The notes under the pieces are model-generated. The model was not told the origin of the DNA. It was given only the letters and a program-made list of their open reading frames with translations, and did not search any database. A program made the translations under genes and the position numbers. From positions 1 to 27,252 of the IMG/VR virus record IMGVR_UViG_3300024259_000133: a stretch of 27,252 bases of DNA; one strand, given 5' to 3'. This document shows, piece after piece, positions 1 through 8,336 of this stretch (positions are counted from its first letter, which is position 1; each line of letters begins with the position of its first letter). This stretch comes from a virus.

Positions 1-3000
1 TCCGCAACTGCGGCATTGTACCACTGCACCAATTTGTTCGACATCGCCAGGAGGTTATCCCCGGTCATTTCCTCCATCGGGATGCTTTGCAGATCCGTGA
101 TTTGCGTCATGATATTAGCGGCACTGTTAGCCCCGCTAAACGTGTCACTAACTGCGGAAAGTATAGACCTGATCTCCTCCCCAAGCTTGGCAAAATCAGC
201 ACCGGCACTACTCGCCGCATCGCCAGCCCCCTCAAGGTTGTCGATCATCCACGCCACATCTTCGGCAATCTCCCACCAATTGATTCCCCAGGATTCAGCC
301 AATGCCTTAAGACTGTCAATATCCAGCTTTGCAAACGCTTCAATGATCTCCTTATATCCAACGCCCAGGAACCCATATCTCTCGTCAATCTCAGCCTGTC
401 GATCATACCCGCTGCCAAGCCCCATCTGATATTTCAATGCCGCAAGAGCCTGTGCCTCAAAATCAGCATATTGTTCCGCAGATGCGTTAACCTGATCCAT
501 AGCCAGCTTCATCTGGTAAAGAGCCGCAATCGCATTGTTCACAGCCGACTCGACAGATCCCACGGCACTCATCATGGCCTGGATGGACTTTGTAATCTCA
601 TCCCATACGGCAGTCTGCATTGTGTCTATGAGATTTTGTATTGCATCATCCAAAAGCTCAGTCTTGTCACCTAGCTTTTCAACATCAATCCCTGCGTCAA
701 TCATCTCCTGCCAGTATGCCTCAAACTGTCCGGTCAAGGCTGCAATCGCCTGATCCAGCGCAGTCGCCTCAGTTGTGACGGCACTCAAGTCATCCGACAT
801 CTGAGCATAATACTGCGCCCACTCGGTTGCGATTTCCTGAATGTCCTCCTCAGACAATTCCTCGCCAGCCGCTTCAAGTGCAGCCACGTAAGCCGCTGTG
901 GATGCACTGGCAAGGGAAACAGCCCTGTCCATCTCCGTGTATTCATTCGCCGTGCCATCAATCAAACTGTTGAAATTATCATAGGCCGCCGCCGCCTCGT
1001 ACAGCTTGTCGATGTTGTCACCGAATGTCTGAAAATACGCTTCGACTCCACCCGACCATGCTTCATCCGTCAACAGCTTCTCAACGCTGGCTTGAAATTC
1101 GTCAGACATGACCCCGTAAACATCCATGTCCATTAATGCAGCAACAGCCTCACCGAGATACGGTTGGAAATATTCGTGGATAATATCCCACACCACCGCT
1201 GTGGAATTACCCGCTTTCCCGGTTCCACTGTAATCATCTGCCGTGTACGGTTGTCCGGTTTCAGGGTTGATATACCCTTGCCGTTCAAGCCACATTCCCG
1301 TTCCTTCGTCACCCTCTTTCCAATCGTAAAGGCCGCTTGAAGGGGAACCGGATTTGATCCAATCTTTATACCCACCGGGGCCGAAAATCCCCTGGACATC
1401 CAAAGGTCCACCGTCCTGGGCATATGCCCGGATCGTCATTACGAACTCGTCCCAATCAATGCTCTTGAGAGATTCTTTCAAATCTTGCTGGCTTTCTTCG
1501 GACAGGACGGACCATATTTTTTCAAAGTGTGAAAATGACTCGGCCACAGTCCCAAAGAGGTAGTTTAATTCCGTTTCAATGTCGCCTTCGGAGAATCCCG
1601 TTTGCCCAAGCAGGTTCAAGAATTCCACATTAAAAAGCCGATTATAATCATCCGAAATCCTAGCCCCGAAAGCCGCCGACAACTCAGCATCAGGCTTCGT
1701 GTTGTTGTCAAAAATCATGAACCCACCGACAATCGCTGCCGTGATCGCCGCCACGATCCCACTCGCTGCCGCCGATGACATCTGACCGGCTGAAGCAGCG
1801 GCACCGCCAGAGTAAGCACCACTCCCACCCGCCAGAGCGCTTGAAGCCATCGCCTCGACTTCAGCCATTGTGATCTCGGCATACATCCCCACATAGGCAC
1901 TTCCCATCTCTGTGGCGAATATCCCGGCAACCGCCTCGGACAGGAAATTATAAACCTGACCCATCAAACTATTGCCAGTGTAAAGCTCATACCCTCCCTT
2001 GCCGACTGAGAACAAACTAGAAATCCAATCGAATATCCCACCGCCAGATCCACCCGCACCACCACCGCCGCCACCCCATATGCCAGAGGATGAACTACCA
2101 CCGAACAACGACCCCCACGATGCCGAGCCGTCACCCTGACCGAAAATGTCGTACATGCTCGCCGCCGCTGCCCACTCCGCGAACATTCTCAGCATGGAGT
2201 CAAGCAACCCGTCAAAAGCATCCTCTATGTCATCAAACTGTCCCGTGAAGGCATTATAAAAAGAATCGGCTATGCCAGCCTCGACCCGGTTCATAGCCCG
2301 CATCCAGAGATCGTAAACTGCGTCCGTGGTTTCTTTTGTGTCCTGTTCTATGCTGTCATTAGATGCCTTGGCTTTCTGAACATATTGGTCTAATGCCCCT
2401 TCTACTTGCCATAGCCCAAAATAATCATCGCCGGGATCAATAGGCATTTCCTTCGACAGCTTCTCAAGCTCTTTAGCAGCGTCTTTTGCTGACTTTCCAA
2501 CGTCTTCAATTCCAGGAACTAGCTTCTTTTTCAGCGTCTTACCGGCATCAACAGCCCCGGTCTTTAAATCTTTTATCCTCTCCTGGAACGCAAGTAATCT
2601 AGCAAGCAATACATCAACCGCCTCGTCTGTCCCTGTGATGGACTCAGCCAATGCTATCTGTTCTTTCGCAAGACCCGCCAACTCCTCTTGCACCTCAGTC
2701 AACATCTGTTGCCATATTTTGTCTCGCCCAAACGGATCAGCCGCAAATATATTTAATCGTTTGAGATTTAACCATGCTTTTTGAATAAAAAGGATATACC
2801 CATATAAACTCTTCAACCCATTGATAACGACGCCAGTGGCATTCGCCATGAACATCATCCCTTCAATGACTGCGGATAGACCCCCCTTGACCATATCCCT
2901 TAATGCCTGATCATTGTCTTTGATAGCACTACCCCAGGAAATAAACTCCTGCTCAAGAAGCAGCAACGCATCAATAAAAACCTGATTTCTTGTAATGAGA

Positions 3001-3743
3001 AATCCAATTTCTTCTTTGACATCACCCAAGGCATTAGACGCGGCTTTCGCAGCACCGGAAAAAGTACCCCGCATCGCCTCTGCCGCACCTCCCATTTGCC
3101 CCTCAAGTTCCTTGAAGATGATGGCTTGCGCACCGGCGATATTCCCGGCTTCAACCATGCCCTTCGCCATCTCTTTTTGAGCATCCGTGAACTGCACGCC
3201 AGCCCGGGTCATTGCAGACATCCCCAACACCGGATCATTCAACGCCTTGCCCAACATAATGGCAGATGATTTCAAGTCTTGTCCAAGCACCTCAGACATG
3301 TCTAGCGCCGCTTTGGTTGCCCTCTCAAATCCTTCCCCCCTGATATTTTTGAACGTGGCAAGGATCTTCATTCCATTCAAAATCACCTCATCGCCAACCG
3401 TGGTGACTTGCTGCATAGCACTTGCCATGTCTTTCAACTGGTTAATATTATATCCAGCCGCTTGACCCGTGGCCTTAATGACAGCCTCTAATCCCTTCTC
3501 CGCATCCTCCTGAATCTTGGCAAGCGCAATCGCCTCACGACCCACTTTCTGCATCTGGTAAATGGCAACAGCAGCACCGGCAGCAGCAGCAACACCCATC
3601 ACGGCAAAGGACTTTTTAAGAGTCCTTTCGATCTTGTCAGCCGCATGTTGAACCTTCTGTTGCGCTGTCAACAGATCACCACTCAGCTTCTTCGTGCTTG
3701 CCCGTACCGAGGCATATACTGTCCCTGCATTTATCCCTGCCAT
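1..3743 (-). CDS. Tail tape measure protein (partial, C-terminus cut by window edge)
   Basis: The reading frame is open for about 1,247 codons from ATG 3743 to the left edge. Tape measure proteins set tail length, fill the tail lumen and help DNA cross the host envelope. The N-terminus (MAGINAGTVYASVRAST) leads into Ala/Lys-rich helices and a hydrophobic stretch near residues 46-62. Helical regions with many Ala, Glu, Lys and Gln follow, then a Gly/Ser-rich linker and hydrophobic segments in the middle, as is usual for this family. It is the longest gene and sits directly downstream of the tail assembly chaperones (with an HNH gene between), the canonical position. A second ATG at 3746 is possible, but 3743 has better spacing from AGGTG. 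The family call is firm; the missing C-terminus could carry a lytic domain that cannot be seen. Confidence 0.93.
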   Translation of the reverse strand, partial: MAGINAGTVYASVRASTKKLSGDLLTAQQKVQHAADKIERTLKKSFAVMGVAAAAGAAVAIYQMQKVGREAIALAKIQEDAEKGLEAVIKATGQAAGYNINQLKDMASAMQQVTTVGDEVILNGMKILATFKNIRGEGFERATKAALDMSEVLGQDLKSSAIMLGKALNDPVLGMSAMTRAGVQFTDAQKEMAKGMVEAGNIAGAQAIIFKELEGQMGGAAEAMRGTFSGAAKAASNALGDVKEEIGFLITRNQVFIDALLLLEQEFISWGSAIKDNDQALRDMVKGGLSAVIEGMMFMANATGVVINGLKSLYGYILFIQKAWLNLKRLNIFAADPFGRDKIWQQMLTEVQEELAGLAKEQIALAESITGTDEAVDVLLARLLAFQERIKDLKTGAVDAGKTLKKKLVPGIEDVGKSAKDAAKELEKLSKEMPIDPGDDYFGLWQVEGALDQYVQKAKASNDSIEQDTKETTDAVYDLWMRAMNRVEAGIADSFYNAFTGQFDDIEDAFDGLLDSMLRMFAEWAAAASMYDIFGQGDGSASWGSLFGGSSSSGIWGGGGGGAGGSGGGIFDWISSLFSVGKGGYELYTGNSLMGQVYNFLSEAVAGIFATEMGSAYVGMYAEITMAEVEAMASSALAGGSGAYSGGAAASAGQMSSAAASGIVAAITAAIVGGFMIFDNNTKPDAELSAAFGARISDDYNRLFNVEFLNLLGQTGFSEGDIETELNYLFGTVAESFSHFEKIWSVLSEESQQDLKESLKSIDWDEFVMTIRAYAQDGGPLDVQGIFGPGGYKDWIKSGSPSSGLYDWKEGDEGTGMWLERQGYINPETGQPYTADDYSGTGKAGNSTAVVWDIIHEYFQPYLGEAVAALMDMDVYGVMSDEFQASVEKLLTDEAWSGGVEAYFQTFGDNIDKLYEAAAAYDNFNSLIDGTANEYTEMDRAVSLASASTAAYVAALEAAGEELSEEDIQEIATEWAQYYAQMSDDLSAVTTEATALDQAIAALTGQFEAYWQEMIDAGIDVEKLGDKTELLDDAIQNLIDTMQTAVWDEITKSIQAMMSAVGSVESAVNNAIAALYQMKLAMDQVNASAEQYADFEAQALAALKYQMGLGSGYDRQAEIDERYGFLGVGYKEIIEAFAKLDIDSLKALAESWGINWWEIAEDVAWMIDNLEGAGDAASSAGADFAKLGEEIRSILSAVSDTFSGANSAANIMTQITDLQSIPMEEMTGDNLLAMSNKLVQWYNAAVA

Positions 3744-3758
3744 CATTTCACCTTAAAT

Positions 3759-3791
3759 AAAAAAAGGGCTAATGCTTAAAGCATCGCCCAA
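3759..3791 (-). terminator. Intrinsic-terminator-like hairpin between HNH gene and tape measure gene
   Basis: On the minus strand GGGCGATGC pairs with GCATTAGCCC around a short loop and is followed by seven Ts. It lies after the HNH stop (3824) and ends about 15 bases before the tape measure start, so it could end the HNH transcript. It would also meet late-operon readthrough. Confidence 0.72.
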
Positions 3792-3823
3792 TTTTATATA
3801 TTTCAATACTTATAGGATTACTA

Positions 3824-4492
3824 TCAGCCAAACATCCTTAATTGATCACCGACTCCGGTGTTGTATTTTTTTATATTGCAGAGACGGCAAAGGCATTGAG
3901 TGTTTTGCCTTGTATGCTCCCCACCTTTAGTCAATGGTATGATATGATCTAAGTTTGGGTACAGTGGATGATATATGTTTTTGAAATCCGGTCTTGTCTT
4001 TTTGCCACAGAGTTGACAGACATAGCCATCTCTTCTGAACACATCCAATGGGTCAAAATCTTCGATTGTTGAAAGTTTCCTTAACGCTCGCCATTTGCTA
4101 TTATGCTTCCTCATAATGGCAATTCCGTTTTCGCTACGTTGCCACTCCTTTACTTTCTTTGAAACCTTGTCTTTATTCTCGCGCCTATAAACTGCCTTTC
4201 GTTTTAAAATCTTGTCTCTATTCTTGTAATAATATCGTTTATACCTTACCGCCTCATCATCTTCGTGTGTCCTCTTGTACTCTTTATCGTATTCCTTCGC
4301 AGCAACTAAATTGTTTTTATGATATTCTCTGCTGTAAGCATTTTTGCAAATCTTGCATATTCCTGATGGACTGCCGTTCCATGTACTTTTTACAAAAAAT
4401 TCAATCGTGTTAGGTTTGCTCATCTTACATCTTGAACAAGCTTTGAACTCTTGACTTTCAGGGGTGTTTTCTGGTATTGGGTTTGTAGCCAT
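3824..4492 (-). CDS. Free-standing HNH homing-type endonuclease (222 aa)
   Basis: A DNA-cutting enzyme of the HNH superfamily, probably a selfish homing gene. The N-terminus (MATNPIPEN) is followed by a zinc-binding module with two CxxC pairs (CSRC near residue 19, CKIC near residue 46). A basic helical stretch of ~16-residue repeats rich in Tyr, Lys and Arg follows (about 50-130). The C-terminal HNH domain has CQLC, then NLDHIIPLTKGGEH and CRLC, typical of the McrA-like zinc-bound beta-beta-alpha-metal fold. This catalytic domain differs from the 'KPFQPSLAFG' type seen in three other HNH genes of the window, although the N-terminal half resembles that of the gene at 5956-6834. The gene has its own promoter and leader hairpin upstream and a terminator-like hairpin downstream. 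The start is supported by AAGGAT upstream. Confidence 0.9.
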   Translation of the reverse strand: MATNPIPENTPESQEFKACSRCKMSKPNTIEFFVKSTWNGSPSGICKICKNAYSREYHKNNLVAAKEYDKEYKRTHEDDEAVRYKRYYYKNRDKILKRKAVYRRENKDKVSKKVKEWQRSENGIAIMRKHNSKWRALRKLSTIEDFDPLDVFRRDGYVCQLCGKKTRPDFKNIYHPLYPNLDHIIPLTKGGEHTRQNTQCLCRLCNIKKYNTGVGDQLRMFG

Positions 4493-4525
4493 GACGCCAT
4501 ATCCTTTTATATGGGGTTAAGGTTA

Positions 4526-4559
4526 GAAGCTGAAGGAAGCGCTAACTTCCTTCAGCTTC
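4526..4559 (-). other. Perfect 14-bp leader hairpin of HNH cassette
   Basis: GAAGCTGAAGGAAG and its exact reverse complement flank a six-base loop. The predicted transcription start (about 4557) falls at the 5' base of the stem, so the mRNA would begin with the hairpin. No U-tract follows, so it is not a terminator. It is followed by the motif TTCTAACC shared with three other HNH cassettes. Confidence 0.85.
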
Positions 4560-4563
4560 ATTA

Positions 4564-4592
4564 TTTATAGCGAAATCAGAGTGCTATGTCAA
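4564..4592 (-). promoter_or_regulatory. Sigma70-type promoter of HNH gene 3824-4492
   Basis: The minus strand shows TTGACA (4592-4587), a 17-bp spacer and TATAAA (4569-4564). The match to the housekeeping consensus is strong and the spacing ideal. It starts 15 bp after the stop codon of the upstream tail assembly gene. Confidence 0.85.
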
Positions 4593-4607
4593 GCGCAATA
4601 GCCGAAA

Positions 4608-4952
4608 TCATTTGCTTTTATTCGCTTCACGTTCAAGCCTTGATTCTTCATTCATATCTGATATCATGGCTCCCGATACAGCGCATACTTTCTCGAATGT
4701 TTCTACAGGGCATTCTATTCCATAGCGGTCTATCCATTCCCAAACAGCTAAATGGTTTACCGATATTGGCCCACCAAAACTCATGATTAATTGGTTCTGA
4801 GTGGATTGATAAACCCGCCATGCGTCCATATTATTCGGGTTCAAATCTGGCAGACAAGTCTCGCAATTTGGAAGCTCGCCTTTTTGTTCGTGCATCTTAC
4901 GGCAAGCGTCACAACTTGGCTTTTCACGAACTCTCTCCGCCAGTTCAATCAG
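4608..4952 (-). CDS. Tail assembly chaperone, -1 frameshift extension (gpT-like domain)
   Basis: This frame is joined to the upstream chaperone by a -1 slip at A AAA AAC. Translation would then continue from CTG at 4952 without interruption for 114 residues, giving a fusion of about 248 aa. The segment has two CxxC pairs (CDAC and CETC about 13 residues apart), suggesting a zinc-binding module, followed by a helical C-terminus. In lambda-like phages the gpG/gpGT pair chaperones the tape measure protein during tail assembly, and the order here (tube, G, GT, tape measure) matches. An internal ATG at 4895 (MHEQKGELPN) has no convincing ribosome binding site, which favours expression by frameshifting over independent initiation. 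Confidence 0.82.
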   Translation of the reverse strand: MIELAERVREKPSCDACRKMHEQKGELPNCETCLPDLNPNNMDAWRVYQSTQNQLIMSFGGPISVNHLAVWEWIDRYGIECPVETFEKVCAVSGAMISDMNEESRLEREANKSK

Positions 4953-5353
4953 TTTTTTATTTCGGCCTTCTGAATGTTTGAATTATCAGTAGTCAACTGC
5001 TCCAGACCTTCAGACACTAGAATAGCAAAAGCCGGCCATTCCTGCATAAACTTGGTTTTGTTTTCATCCGTAACAGGGATCTTTTTTCCGGTTTCATCTA
5101 CAATTCCTTCCCATGAAACAACTATAAACCCCCATATGAGTTCCGAGCGTAGTTTCTCGTTAATCTCATTGGGGGTTTCATACCTCGTACCACGCCGATA
5201 TTCGGGCGGCTTCTTTTTGGATGTGCGTTTGTTGATCTTCTCCATCTCAGCCGCAGGAATAGTGCGGATCAGGATATGTCCGTCCTCCGGTTGCTCATCG
5301 TCAAAATAAAACTTCGCCGGTGGGTTGGGATCTTTCGCATTGAAAACTGGCAT
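4949..5353 (-). CDS. Tail assembly chaperone, zero-frame product (gpG-like)
   Basis: A 134-aa protein between the major tail tube gene and the tape measure gene, the standard site of the gpG-like chaperone. It starts MPVFNAKDPNPPAKFYFDDE and is acidic/basic mixed with no membrane segment. The stop codon TGA comes directly after the slippery heptamer, so ribosomes that slip add the cysteine-containing domain encoded at 4608-4952. The ATG at 5353 is preceded by GGAGGA and a GC-rich hairpin (5371-5387). Identification rests mainly on gene order, length and the frameshift signal, not on a recognised domain. Confidence 0.83.
   Translation of the reverse strand: MPVFNAKDPNPPAKFYFDDEQPEDGHILIRTIPAAEMEKINKRTSKKKPPEYRRGTRYETPNEINEKLRSELIWGFIVVSWEGIVDETGKKIPVTDENKTKFMQEWPAFAILVSEGLEQLTTDNSNIQKAEIKN
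4952..4958 (-). promoter_or_regulatory. Programmed -1 ribosomal frameshift site (A AAA AAC)
   Basis: The zero frame reads GAA ATA AAA AAC TGA, so the heptamer A AAA AAC is in the exact phase (X XXY YYZ) needed for a -1 slip, immediately before the stop. The -1 frame is open both across the site and for 114 codons beyond it. I did not identify a clear downstream pseudoknot. Confidence 0.85.
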
Positions 5354-5370
5354 TGTAAAAATCCTCCGAT

Positions 5371-5387
5371 CCCCGGTAACGCCGGGG
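5371..5387 (-). other. GC-rich hairpin upstream of tail chaperone ribosome binding site
   Basis: CCCCGG and CCGGGG pair around a five-base loop, ending three bases before the GGAGGA of the gene starting at 5353. There is no T-tract, so it is not a classic terminator. Confidence 0.6.
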
Positions 5388-5409
5388 GCGTCAAGAGTTT
5401 GAATGATTG

Positions 5410-5862
5410 TTAAATAAGAACCATGCAGCCGCTCACTTTTGCAGTGAAAGATGTCTGCATCAATCCTGACTTGTCTGCGGATACATCATAGGACGTAATG
5501 TTGACATGGGATACCGGAGTATCATTCCCTGTCGTGTCAGAAGGACTCCAATACCCAGCAGTAGCACAAGGAGTATAGTAGCTGGTATTGTCAACATAGA
5601 GCCGTAGGGTGGTTATGTTCGTGTTGTCCAGGTTTGCAGCTTTCAGCGCATCCTGACCGGTAGTGTCTGCCGGGTCGTAAAGGCCATTAAAAGTTACCTG
5701 GCCGCCGTCCTTCAGCCCGAACTTGAACGTCTTCCAATTATCCCCGAACTCCGTGTCTTCCAGGGAGTCCGAAGTAATCCCACTGAGAGACCATGTTCCC
5801 ATCCCAACCACAGAAGCCGTCCCCAATTTGACCGCGCAATCCTTACCTATTTTTGTTGCCAT
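5410..5862 (-). CDS. Major tail tube protein
   Basis: A 150-aa beta-rich protein starting MATKIGKDCAVKLGTASVVG, with the pattern of siphovirus tail tube proteins. It has an N-terminal strand around a small-residue turn, then 'FKFGLKDGGQVTFNGLYDP', the 'variance from background' signature typical of the family, and a C-terminal strand pair. Its position just before the frameshifted tail assembly chaperones supports the call. Its product forms the hexameric rings of the tail tube. The ATG has an excellent AGGAGG and is preceded by a terminator-like hairpin (5883-5914). It is the nearest downstream structural gene to the glycosyltransferase cassette, so it is one candidate substrate of that cassette (inference). 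Confidence 0.88.
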   Translation of the reverse strand: MATKIGKDCAVKLGTASVVGMGTWSLSGITSDSLEDTEFGDNWKTFKFGLKDGGQVTFNGLYDPADTTGQDALKAANLDNTNITTLRLYVDNTSYYTPCATAGYWSPSDTTGNDTPVSHVNITSYDVSADKSGLMQTSFTAKVSGCMVLI

Positions 5863-5882
5863 TTCTTTGCCCTCCTGAGCAT

Positions 5883-5914
5883 AAAAAAAGCCCGGTCCGA
5901 TGTGGACTGAGCTT
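5883..5914 (-). terminator. Intrinsic-terminator-like hairpin between HNH gene and tail tube gene
   Basis: On the minus strand AAGCTCAGTCC pairs with GGACCGGGCTT (one mismatch, one wobble) around a five-base loop, followed by seven Ts. It lies after the HNH stop at 5956 and just upstream of the AGGAGG of the tail tube gene. Confidence 0.75.
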
Positions 5915-5955
5915 TGAACTTAGGTGGGCTTCCCGTTCGGGAGCGTCCCGGTTAT

Positions 5956-6834
5956 TTACTTACATTTCAATTCACGATGTCTGCATCCTTTCTGTGTATG
6001 CACCCATTCATGGCACGTCTTGCAGAACGTGATTACATTCCACAAATCGTTTGCGATCATCTTATTTTGGGTTGCCCCATTTATGTGATGAACATGCAAA
6101 GATACTTCGCCTATGCGTTTGCCGCATCGTTGGCATTCATATTCATCACGTTCAAGCGCCATTTTTCTGAGTTCTGAAACTACTTCCCTAGATGTCCCCT
6201 TTCTAAAACCTCTTGGATATGATTTCTGTTCATAGGTAGGACACGCTTTTTTACACCCATCAGAACAATATATCCTACACGCCCCCCCAGTTTGCCCTTT
6301 TAGTGAAGTGATCCTAGACCTAACTTGTGCATAGTTCGGTTTAAAATGTTTCCCACAATAAGTGCATACGCATACCAGAAAACCGTCCTTATCTTCCGTT
6401 GGCAATTCAGCAACTGTTAGTTGATGCCCGTATGTTTTATATGAAACAGGCATACTTCGTAACAGCTTAATATTTTCCCTATTGTCATCTCTATACTGTG
6501 TAAAATATTCTGTTCTATCCTCTTCCCTGGCACGTTCTCGGCTTTTCCTGCGCCGCTCATCAATGTTTTTGTGATAACATTTTCTTGCGTGTCTTCTATA
6601 TCGTTCCTTGTTATTTCCGACCCACTCCATTGATTGCTGTATCAGCTTTTTTCTGTTTCGTTGGTAGTATTGCTTTTTATATATTTTAGCACATTCCTTA
6701 CATATACTTGAAACCCCATCCCTAGCTTGTTTATTCTTATGAAACCCTGAATATGTTTTTTCAATCCCGCACTTCGAGCAGACTTTGGATTCTTGACTTA
6801 TGAGTATGTTTTCTGGTATGCTTTTTTTAGCCAT
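5956..6834 (-). CDS. HNH homing-type endonuclease, chimeric architecture (292 aa)
   Basis: The N-terminus (MAKKSIPEN, then CSKC and CKEC zinc pairs) and the following basic repeats resemble the HNH protein at 3824-4492. The C-terminal half is instead homologous to the 413-aa HNH protein at 18152-19393. Both have a Cys pair module (CTYC here, CVNC there), the motif YCSDxCK, a CQxCG zinc knuckle, HVHHINGA or EVHHIEGV, and a final CxxCHxxxH. The catalytic histidines are in HVHHING. It thus looks like a domain swap between two homing endonuclease lineages. The gene has its own promoter and leader hairpin. The start at 6834 has only a weak ribosome binding site but is fixed by the conserved N-terminus. 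Confidence 0.9.
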   Translation of the reverse strand: MAKKSIPENILISQESKVCSKCGIEKTYSGFHKNKQARDGVSSICKECAKIYKKQYYQRNRKKLIQQSMEWVGNNKERYRRHARKCYHKNIDERRRKSRERAREEDRTEYFTQYRDDNRENIKLLRSMPVSYKTYGHQLTVAELPTEDKDGFLVCVCTYCGKHFKPNYAQVRSRITSLKGQTGGACRIYCSDGCKKACPTYEQKSYPRGFRKGTSREVVSELRKMALERDEYECQRCGKRIGEVSLHVHHINGATQNKMIANDLWNVITFCKTCHEWVHTQKGCRHRELKCK

Positions 6835-6867
6835 GAGGTCATATGTCCGAATATGATTTTATGGTTA

Positions 6868-6901
6868 GAAACGGCAGCGGTCTAGCCACCTCTGTCGTTT
6901 C
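6868..6901 (-). other. Leader hairpin of HNH cassette
   Basis: On the minus strand GAAACGACAG pairs with CTGCCGTTTC (one mismatch) and further internal pairs close an eight-base loop. The position relative to the promoter and the following TTCTAACC match the other three cassettes, while the stem sequence is different. Confidence 0.75.
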
Positions 6902-6905
6902 ATTA

Positions 6906-6934
6906 TTTATAGCAAAATTAACGGTTTGTGTCAA
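6906..6934 (-). promoter_or_regulatory. Sigma70-type promoter of HNH gene 5956-6834
   Basis: TTGACA (6934-6929), 17-bp spacer, then TGCTATAAA with an extended -10. The -35 box overlaps the TGA stop of the 53-aa gene at 6931-7092 (GAT TGA CA). Confidence 0.85.
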
Positions 6935-7092
6935 TCCTTTTTATCGTTACCTTTCCATTTGATGGTTTCATTAACCTGAACAGTGGAGATGCCACCTTTA
7001 AATACATTAACGACAATGTTCCCGACCTTGCCACTGACCAGGAACTCCTTAATCACCTTCATCGTTTCCATAAATGGTGTGTCATTTTTCAT
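6931..7092 (-). CDS. Small hypothetical protein (53 aa)
   Basis: The start ATG overlaps the stop of the glycosyltransferase gene (ATGA), which implies translational coupling. The protein starts MKNDTPFMETMKVIKEF and has one helix followed by a beta hairpin (KVGNIVVNVFKGGISTVQVN). The pattern recalls small YezD/DUF2292-type proteins, but that is only a resemblance by eye. The stop codon lies inside the -35 element of the next HNH cassette, so it marks the exact left border of that insertion. Function is unknown. Confidence 0.7.
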   Translation of the reverse strand: MKNDTPFMETMKVIKEFLVSGKVGNIVVNVFKGGISTVQVNETIKWKGNDKKD

Positions 7093-8336
7093 GCCGCCTC
7101 CCGATAGCTGAATCCATTCAACTTTTTGAATAACGAATGGGTTGAACGGTTTACCTCATAAGTTGTCAAGTGACCGATATCGATTGATGTGTCCACGCAA
7201 ATCGGGATGTCCAGCTTCCTAATCTTGTGACACAGCATCACATCCTCGCCAACAAACTCAGCCCCCTCAGTTCTCCCGAGTTCAAACCAGGGATATTCAA
7301 TATCGAACAGCACCCTGAGATCGTAAAGGATGCACCCGCAGCCCGTTGCATCAACCGGTACCAACTCCCCAGAATAACACTCAGCATCAGACACATGAAG
7401 GTACTTGCCCAATGTCCCACGATACAAGATAGGGTCAAACGGGGGCCATCGCCTGTGGACTGTTGTGCCAACCACCGGGACATTATGGCTGATCAACTTC
7501 TTAATGCAATCAGGCGGGTAAATCTGGTCCGTGTCCATCATCAGCAGATGAGTGCATCGTTGCTTCAGTGCTTGCTCAACCAATGAATTTCTGGCATCTG
7601 CGATATTCCCCGCGAACGATCCAACCGGGAACTGCGGCAGCATCAGGGTATAATCAGGCTTCTCCATCATTGTGAAAGAAACCATAAACTGCACCGGTAC
7701 ACTCGCTTCAACGATTGGAAGCCCGATTGCGTACTTCTGTCTGCCCTGCTCGATCTTCCGGGTCAGGAATAGCTTGTGGTCTTTCCTTATCGTATCGGTT
7801 TCGTAAACCCGGTCATAATCTGAATCGGTTTCCTTCCCCATCGCAGGGTGATCGTGCAGAATCCTTGCCCCCATCGCATAATGGAATCGCCCGATCTCCT
7901 CCATCCTCTCCCGCATTTCATCATCACAGTAGGAATGCTGGTATCCGGTGTGGAATATCTCCCCATCCAGGATGTCCAGGCATTTGCGGTGAATGATAAA
8001 ATGGGCGCAGTGGTTATGTCCCTTCACGGGGTGATCCCATTCAAACGCTACCAACCCCCAAACGTCTTGGAACCGCCCCATAGCATCAAGCGCAATCTTG
8101 AGCGCATCAGGCTCCAGGGTTACATCGTCACCAAGAAAGCAAATAATATCGTGGTTTGCCCTTGCGGATAACCTCGCCATCATCTTCGGACAACCTATCC
8201 GGTCATGGTCTATGTCGGTGATTATTTCATATTGATCTTCTGGTATCCCCGCATTTTTCTTAATGGAAGCTATGCAGTGCTTTGCCTTATCCGGTCTGAT
8301 TGTCGGGATAAGTATGCTTACTTTTTGTGTAGCCAA
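7089..8336 (-). CDS. Tandem-domain glycosyltransferase (GT-A fold, family 2-like)
   Basis: A 415-aa protein with two GT-A-like halves. The first (about 1-200) starts VSILIPTIRPDKAKHCIASI and has an acidic motif GDDV near residue 69. The second (about 225-400) has ADARNSLVEQAL followed by MMDTDQIYPPD with a DTD motif at 268-270, which in this fold binds the metal and nucleotide sugar. No membrane segment is visible, so it is probably cytosolic. The start is TTG (8336) with AAAGGAG at proper spacing. The gene overlaps the preceding glycosyltransferase by 50 bases and is coupled to the small gene after it. Its place between tail genes suggests a role in modifying virion protein or host glycan late in infection (inference). 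Confidence 0.85.
   Translation of the reverse strand: MATQKVSILIPTIRPDKAKHCIASIKKNAGIPEDQYEIITDIDHDRIGCPKMMARLSARANHDIICFLGDDVTLEPDALKIALDAMGRFQDVWGLVAFEWDHPVKGHNHCAHFIIHRKCLDILDGEIFHTGYQHSYCDDEMRERMEEIGRFHYAMGARILHDHPAMGKETDSDYDRVYETDTIRKDHKLFLTRKIEQGRQKYAIGLPIVEASVPVQFMVSFTMMEKPDYTLMLPQFPVGSFAGNIADARNSLVEQALKQRCTHLLMMDTDQIYPPDCIKKLISHNVPVVGTTVHRRWPPFDPILYRGTLGKYLHVSDAECYSGELVPVDATGCGCILYDLRVLFDIEYPWFELGRTEGAEFVGEDVMLCHKIRKLDIPICVDTSIDIGHLTTYEVNRSTHSLFKKLNGFSYREAA

Noticed and set aside
16-1563. Several open frames on the + strand over the tape measure gene
   Set aside because: They are shadows of the tape measure frame, which is continuous on the minus strand and has the expected composition. 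The + strand frames lack ribosome binding sites and recognisable motifs.
4526-4559. Perfect inverted repeat as a Rho-independent terminator
   Set aside because: No T-tract follows on either strand, and it lies downstream of a strong promoter at the predicted transcript 5' end.
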